Made by a program: the position numbers and the translations under genes. Positions 58,107 to 64,000 of a stretch of DNA of 64,000 nucleotides are shown piece after piece. The DNA comes from Alnus glutinosa (Eukaryota > Streptophyta > Magnoliopsida > Fagales > Betulaceae). Position 1 is the first letter of the stretch, and each line of letters starts with the position of its first letter. Where the stretch lies: contig NC_084886.1 of the NCBI RefSeq assembly GCF_958979055.1, positions 15,410,154 to 15,474,153 of the forward strand, read 5' to 3'. Below the pieces are notes generated by a model. The model was not told the DNA's origin, made no database searches, and was given only the letters and a program-made list of their open reading frames with translations.

Positions 58107-60890
58107 CACCAGTAGAAGCTTCCCTTAAATTTTTTCTCAATTTAAGAAATTAAACCACTTTTTACTTCCCAATTTAAATGCACTTTACTATAACTTCTCT
58201 TATCATTTTTCTATATTATTTAAATATTCTTTAATTCAATGTTCAGAAAAAGAGAGAGGAAAAAAAAATTATTTAAATATTATTTCAAATAAATATTAAA
58301 AGAATAAGAGATGAAAGATAAAGTTTTTTATATTAACATAATGCTAAGGGAATCATTTTTGCTTCCCTAAATGTAGGATATAACTTTTGATTTTTTTGAT
58401 ATTTCCTTAGTTTACGGAACATACAACAAGGAAATCTAATTCAAGAAAGGGCCCCTACATCCACTCAACTCTGGATTATAAAAAATACACTTTAAAATTT
58501 AACAATATGGCAAAATTACCAAGTTGAATCAATGGTGAAAATGGTAGCAATGACAGTCATAAGTAGCTAGCGGTTTCTATCGTGAAAGTCACTTCAAATC
58601 GATATGTCCAGATTAAGCTACTATGAGAAAGAGATGAGCGTGAGGGGGACGAAGATGAAAGAAAAATAAATAAATAAGAACTGAAAAGAAAGAAAGAAAT
58701 AAAAAAGAAGGAAGAGAGATGATTATGAGCTTAGAGTGAGGCAACATTACTTCCAAATATATAAGCAAATGCGGTAACAATTTGAGAATAAAATTGAATT
58801 GGCAGCGGATGGAGAGTTACCCTGAATAATTTGAGCACCTATTTTCATTGTTTACAGTTACCCCTATAAATCTTTCACACCTCGATCGTCCCAAACTCCT
58901 CAAGCTGGAGACCACCACACAATGCACTGATCCTTGATTTTTTTCTTTCCATGAGCTTCACTTTTTCCTGTCATCTACAAGTTTATTGATGTCCTCAGGC
59001 CTCTGTCCTGTTGCAGCATGACACCCCCTCCCCCCAAACCATAGGGAGAAAGACCAAGTAATAATTCATTGTGCTAAGAAGAAAGTAATATATAATTGTT
59101 GAAAAAATATATATATAGAACCGACAAAATACAAAATTTTGAAGTGGTTTTATCTTACGTACGTCCCTCACTCCCCCAACCGTAGAGAGACAGACCAAGT
59201 AATAAATCATTGTGCTAAGAAAAATATTAAATCTAAGAGAACTGAAAAAATACAGAATTTTGAGGTGGTTAATATTAGAGATTTATGTCCACCAGTAAGA
59301 AGTATCCTAATAGCATGTAGAAAATATTAACATATAAAAAATGTAAATTAAGCACTAGAAAAAAAAAAAGAAAAAAAAAAAGGAAGCTAGAGAGATGGTT
59401 CTGAATGTGGAGTGAGACAACCTTGTTCCAAATATATAGGCAAATGCTTTTAACTTTAAAGGCTAAATGCATGCATGTTTGGTACCCTTTTATTTTTGAT
59501 TATTTTTTAAAAACATATTTGTGTGTTTTTCAAATTTAAATTCTACTCAGATTTTATCTAATTCGTTTGTAACCCGACTCAAAAAATTCAACTCAACTCA
59601 AAAAAACAATAAAATAAAATAACTCAGGGTGGCTAAGCCATTTTTGGGCGTCTGGGGGATGGTCAGACCATCCCCAGGTGTTTGCGGGTGGCTCGAGCTT
59701 GGCCACCCCCCAAGGGGTGGATTGGCCACCCCCCAAGCAGTTTCGAGAGTGGCCAACCACCCCAAACGAGCCCTAAGGCTCAATAATTAGGGAAAGAAGA
59801 ATAAAGAGAAATATCATACGTACAACTGGCATTAACTTGAATTAATCTTGTTGAATCGGACCTTTAATCATTTCATTTGAAAACGAATTGGTATCCGGTG
59901 AGAAAGATTTTTATGACATTCGGAATTGCACCTCGCAAAGTATGTTTTAAGAATCGTCCAAGTAATCAAAGCGACACTTTTACACCCCTAACAAAACTAA
60001 TTGCTGCCAAAGATTCATCCTCTCCAGCCCTTTATTATCCCCATACACAAATGATTGAACCCAATTAAACTTCCCATGATCAGACTTAATATCACAAGTA
60101 ATAACCTGCTCATGTGAACTCACCACTCCTTTTATATGTTTATTTGTTTTGAAGTGCTTGACAATTCAGCTGCAATCTCGAAAAGTTGTATTTATTTTAC
60201 AAGATAAGAGTATTATAAGAAAAAATAGCCTTTTTTACACCTTAATAGTTTGATGGTCACTTTAATGCACTTAAAAGTTCAGATAACTATCATAAAATTG
60301 ACAGTTAATTAATGGACATTTTTATATTTAACCCTAAATAATAATCACTATAGCATTAAGATGAAACATTCGTTCATAACTTATTGGTACAGAGTACTGA
60401 ACTATGAGTCTATGACCGTAAGATGTAAGATAGTGGTGTACGAAAAGATTATCTAAGGGTGCAATAATTTGTACCATTGACAAAACTCTCTATCGCACCC
60501 TTACCTTGTCCCAAACTCTTTCAACTGGAGACCTAACGACCACATATTGCACTGATTTCACTGAATAACTGACCCTTGATTATTATTTTTTTTCTTCTTT
60601 CCACGTGTTTCACTTACATTTTCCTGTCATCCACTAATTTTTGAGGAGTGATTGGTTTTACACAACTACTCACATAAGTGGGAGGGGACTCATGCATGTA
60701 ATTTTGTAAAAAAAATTATTTTTCCTACTTTATTGATGTCCCGAGGCCTCAACCCAACTTAAGGAGTTGTAGCATAGCATGGACCACATGGACCACAGAG
60801 ACAAAGACCCAGTAATAATTCATGTGCTAAGAAAAATAAATAACAATTGTAACAAGTGTTAATATAAAAAATTTAACTAAGATGCCAAAT
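58107..60890. repeat. diverged segmental repeats, noncoding
   Basis: Pieces recur in this order: AAATATATAAGCAAATG at 58755 and a near match at 59435; CCCAAACTC...CTGGAGACC with TGCACTGAT and TCCTGTCATC at 58889-58980 and 60512-60635; and AGACCAAGTAATAATTCATTGTGCTAAGAA at 59050, 59191 and 60803. This suggests an old tandem duplication of ~0.5 kb, later split by insertions including the hairpin cluster at 59627. No gene. Confidence 0.55.
59627..59763. repeat. hairpin cluster, GGTGGCC type
   Basis: Several adjacent inverted repeats: CTGGGG-ATGGTC with GACCATCCCCAG (59652-59677, one bulged G), GGGTGGC with GCCACCC (about 59686-59708), GGGGTGG with CCACCCC (59714-59732), and weaker GTGG with CCAC (59750-59760). 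Same general design as the copia array, but less regular. Confidence 0.7.
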
Positions 60891-60892
60891 GG

Positions 60893-61062
60893 AGCAGTCG
60901 AAACCACCTCAAAACCCTTTGAGGTGGTTCGGCCACACTCATTTGGTCAAGAGAGTGGCTGATTCACTTTCTTCTAGCCGAAATGGGTGTAGTGAGCCAC
61001 TCACACAGCCCATGGGGGTGGTTCGGTCACCCCCAAAGAGGCCAAATGGTGGTGGCCGACCC
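60893..61062. repeat. hairpin cluster, AACCACCTC type
   Basis: Leading hairpin with perfect 12-bp stem AACCACCTCAAA (60902-60913), 4-nt loop ACCC and stem TTTGAGGTGGTT (60918-60929). Then GCCACACTC with GAGAGTGGC (one mismatch, about 60931-60960), GTGAG with CTCAC (60992-61004), and GGGGGTG with CACCCCC (61014-61034). Confidence 0.75.
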
Positions 61063-62003
61063 CCTTCATTTTTTTTTCCTGTTTTTATTTATTTATATTT
61101 TTTGATGATGGCACTTTAGAAATTAACTCGTGTATATAGGAAAATTTTAAAAATTTTATACCAAAAAACGCATGTGACCCATTTTCTGTTAAAAAAGATG
61201 AAAATGGCTAATAGAGTGACTGCATTGAAAATTTTGAAAATTTTGTTGGAGTACATTAATATTACTTTTTAAATATTAGAGACAAAAATAAAAAAGTTGT
61301 CAGACTTTTGGGGTAAAATTTTATTTTATTTTAATTAATTTATTATTATTATTATTATTTGTAGAAGTCAAGGGCTACAATTGAGGGGAGTGAAAATTGA
61401 AAACTTTAGTTTGGAAGGAAAATAGTTGGGATTTTTTTTTTTTTTAAGCATATTTTTTTCTTTTCCTTTCAAACTAGGTCAACTCATACCAAGTTGCCTT
61501 TAAGAGTTGCTTTTGCTCCCTTCTCTCTCTCTCTCTCTCCCCCCCCCCCCCCGAATGAAAGATATTATGTTTGGAAAAAATATACTTAGTTGGATTCTTC
61601 TCTAATTATTAGTCAGTTATAGTTAACACCATTTAATCAAATCAAGTGAAAAAATGTGTCACATGACGTACACATGCCTTTTTTTTTTTTTTTTGACGTC
61701 ATTGTATAACTCTGAATAGACCTTGCGCTGATCATGTTTTTATATATTGTATAAATATTAAACATTGAATATATAAATTATTATATTACATGTACATATA
61801 TATTTTGAATATTTTCATATATAATATTCAAACATATATGTATTATACACGTGTAAGGTTCCTAGGTTACATTGTATTTAACTATGATATGAGTAATAAG
61901 GTTATCACATAGAAGATTATAGTCTTAGGTCCTTGTAACTTATAAAATATTGTTCATAATTGTAAATGGAACTGAAAAATTCATCTTGACTATACCATGT
62001 CAA
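61063..62003. other. intergenic, CT/poly(C) microsatellite
   Basis: No gene. A (TC)n tract passes into poly(C) at about 61522-61552. The rest is AT-rich with T-runs at 61432-61445 and 61679-61695. Confidence 0.4.
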
Positions 62004-62008
62004 CCTTA

Positions 62009-62440
62009 TGTAAGATATTATCTCCATATATGACCTATATGCCACATATGCGGTATTTATTATATTTATTTAATAAATAAATATAATATACGGTATTACG
62101 ATTATGGTAATTTCTATTAATTTAAATTAATTACCATAATAGAATTGTTTAATTAATTTTAAAATCAATTAATAATATTGTTTCCTTGATAGGAGGAATA
62201 ATACGGTGTTTATCATATTTGAGAGTCCTTGACCTAGCTTATAAATATACAGTCTGTGTACACCATCAGTACGACAATACAGTAAGGCATAGATTAGAAG
62301 ATCCATCAAATAATATTTTTTGTTTTTCAGATCTTCGTAGAAACGCTTGAGCAAAGATGGTTAGAGGTAAGCTTAGATCCTTATCTTTTATATTCTGTTG
62401 CACATGTTAGTTGAGCATAATATGTTTATATGTTCTAACA
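62009..62440 (+). mobile_element. solo LTR of the copia family at 39843
   Basis: 432 bp, TGTAAGATATTATCTCC to GTTCTAACA, clearly homologous over its length to the 39843-40267 LTR (shared CCTATATGCCACATA, AATAATATTGTTTCCTTGAT, GTGTACACCATCAGTACG). Flanked by a perfect 5-bp duplication, cctta (62004-62008 and 62441-62445), so it arose by LTR-LTR recombination. More diverged than the two LTRs are from each other, hence older. Confidence 0.93.
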
Positions 62441-62445
62441 CCTTA

Positions 62446-64000
62446 ACGATCCTTCTTGATTAAAAGAAGCAGGTAGACTTCGGGTTGATATGTTGGTGTT
62501 CAAGAAGGAATCCAAATTCTTTGTCATAGAACAAAGAGATAATGAATATTTATCTTGATGTAGATTTAATGAGAATGATTATCCTAAAGCTCGGGCCTGA
62601 GTGTTTTAGTAGTATTTACTGAAACTTTGTTTTGTGTAAGATGAGATGAAATCTCAAATAGTACAAAAATGATATATCATGTAATTAAATAAGGTTATTA
62701 AGGAAAACAGGTAGTGAACAAAGTTACAGTGTATTGACATTGGTTCAACTAAGGAATAATTCCATAGAGGGGTAATTTTTATTAAATAAGTACGTCACAT
62801 GGTTAATTCATTAATTTAAAAATATATATTATAGTACAGTCACGTACATTTGTTTAATAGAATCAATTTTGATTAATAGTGTAGTGTGATATTGACACAA
62901 ACCTATTGAAACTAATTGTATTTTTCCCTTTAGGTTCCTCTATGAACTAATGTAAATTGACTATTTGATTTGAGCATCAGTTATCCATTTATTTATTTCA
63001 ATTGTTTTATTTAATAAAATATTGGCCAAATAAATATGATTCTTAAGTGGCTTATTACTTAGAGATGATTGGGCTTAGAAAATTATTTCCTAAGGGTTCG
63101 AGCAATTGAAGAGCTTTGGGCTCTTTGAATTTATTCCAAAAAGAGTAAGTGGAGTTAAAGGAGTATAGGGAGTAAGAGATAAAAGCCAAGCCCATGCTTA
63201 AGAGTTTGCAATAGTAGGCTTGGGTTTTAACCCTAACCCTAGGCGCACGAGGAGAATATTGGTCGTGTGATGATAGGCCAAGGGGAGTATTTTTCTCCCC
63301 TTGGCCGTGCACCTAGTAGGATAGGAGTAGGAGTCCTAATTCTTCTATAACTGCAGTCCTAGTTCTATTGTGGCTCTAGTCTTGGTTCATCCTTGACTCC
63401 AGTCCTAGTTCTACTAAACTTCAGTTTATCTCCTAAGCCAATTATGATTGTAAATCCAAGTTTATAAATAGAGGGCCATAGTGAAGCACCAATTAACACA
63501 TTCAATGATTGATAGAATTCATCGATTCATATGTTGAAACACTGTGTTTGAGTGTTGAATTTTTGAAATCAGAATTGAATTTTTATTCTGTTTGTGAATT
63601 TCGAGGTTTGACTTTTTAAAAAAAGTTGAATAAAATATGATTTGTTTTTGAAAAAGTTGAATAAAATATGATTTATTTTGAAAAAAAGTAGAATCAAAAT
63701 CATATTTTGTTTCCAAAATTCATTTGTCAAACACACACGAGACTCAAGTTTTACAATTTTTTTTTTGTGAAATGCACAAGAACGTGCACAAAGAATCTTG
63801 AGAAATATTCAAGAGAGAATATTTGGTTTTCTCAAGATTATACTTCTACCTATTCTATTAATTTGAGAATAGTTTGTAAGTCCACACTCACATTCATAAT
63901 CAATCATTAAAGAGAAGATCTGAAGGTTTAATCAAGAATACCAAGAATGTTAAGAACGTGTTATTGATCATTTAACATGTAAGGAGAATTTCAGCCAGAA
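62446..64000. other. unassigned, possible LTR or promoter sequence
   Basis: No coding gene supported. TTTATAAATAGAGGG at about 63461-63475 is a good TATA box, and the sequence around it (repeated AGTCCTAGTTCTA at 63355 and 63401) resembles a retroelement LTR that continues past the window edge. Minus- and plus-strand frames after 63500 are low-complexity. A hairpin lies at 63276-63306. Confidence 0.4.
63276..63306. repeat. GGCC hairpin
   Basis: Perfect 12-bp stem GGCCAAGGGGAG (63276-63287), 7-nt loop TATTTTT, stem CTCCCCTTGGCC (63295-63306). A single hairpin in LTR-like DNA, with GGCC at its base. Confidence 0.85.

Overview
The window is plant nuclear DNA, most likely from a woody eudicot. 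The evidence is GT-AG introns in several genes, a chloroplast-targeted CRM-domain splicing factor, a plant-only RNA polymerase IV/V subunit, an ACD6-type ankyrin membrane protein, AT-rich spacers, and plant Ty1/copia, Ty3/gypsy, hAT, LINE and MITE insertions. A Fagales-like tree would fit, but the species cannot be fixed from the sequence alone.

Four host genes look intact, all on the minus strand: a bHLH92-like transcription factor (2925-3892, 3 exons), a CFM3-type CRM-domain factor (7087-12410, 9 exons), an NRPD7/NRPE7-like polymerase subunit (13996-14568, single coding exon) and an ACD6-like ankyrin-repeat protein (49086-53274, 3 exons). Exon chains were rebuilt by hand from splice sites and keep frame throughout. 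Two host relics were found: a BRL2-like LRR receptor kinase fragment (17653-17841) and a decayed, colinear copy of the ankyrin gene (18780-19949).

The rest is mostly transposon, much of it nested. From left to right: hAT and Mutator-type MITEs (0.5-2.2 kb); a small TRIM-like element split by a 1.4-kb palindrome made of two inverted 616-bp LTRs (5.1-6.5 kb); a large LTR (19.95-21.2 kb); a complete but dead Ty3/gypsy element of Tat type with 5-bp TSD catac (21.3-36.4 kb), including a second RNase H and an antisense extra ORF, with a 4.46-kb hAT transposon in its 3' LTR; a Ty1/copia element with young LTRs and a dead interior (39.8-46.6 kb); a foldback element with a nested MITE (46.6-47.3 kb); a LINE-type retroposon with 13-bp TSD (48.0-48.96 kb); an inverted-repeat element in intron 2 of the ankyrin gene; a ~3-kb LTR (53.6-56.6 kb); a second hAT MITE with acquired GC-rich sequence (57.1-58.1 kb); and a solo copia LTR with perfect TSD (62.0-62.4 kb).

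The most unusual signal is a ~500-bp array in the copia element (40521-41020) in which two unrelated hairpins alternate seven times. Their stems are almost perfectly conserved, while 4-nt loops vary and sometimes appear as reverse complements. The same design, with short GC-rich stems and 4-nt loops, recurs with different stem sequences at 54000-54047 and 60902-60929, and looser forms occur at 59627-59763 and 63276-63306. I know of no named family with this architecture. The palindromic LTR element with two U5 outer ends is the second most unusual object.
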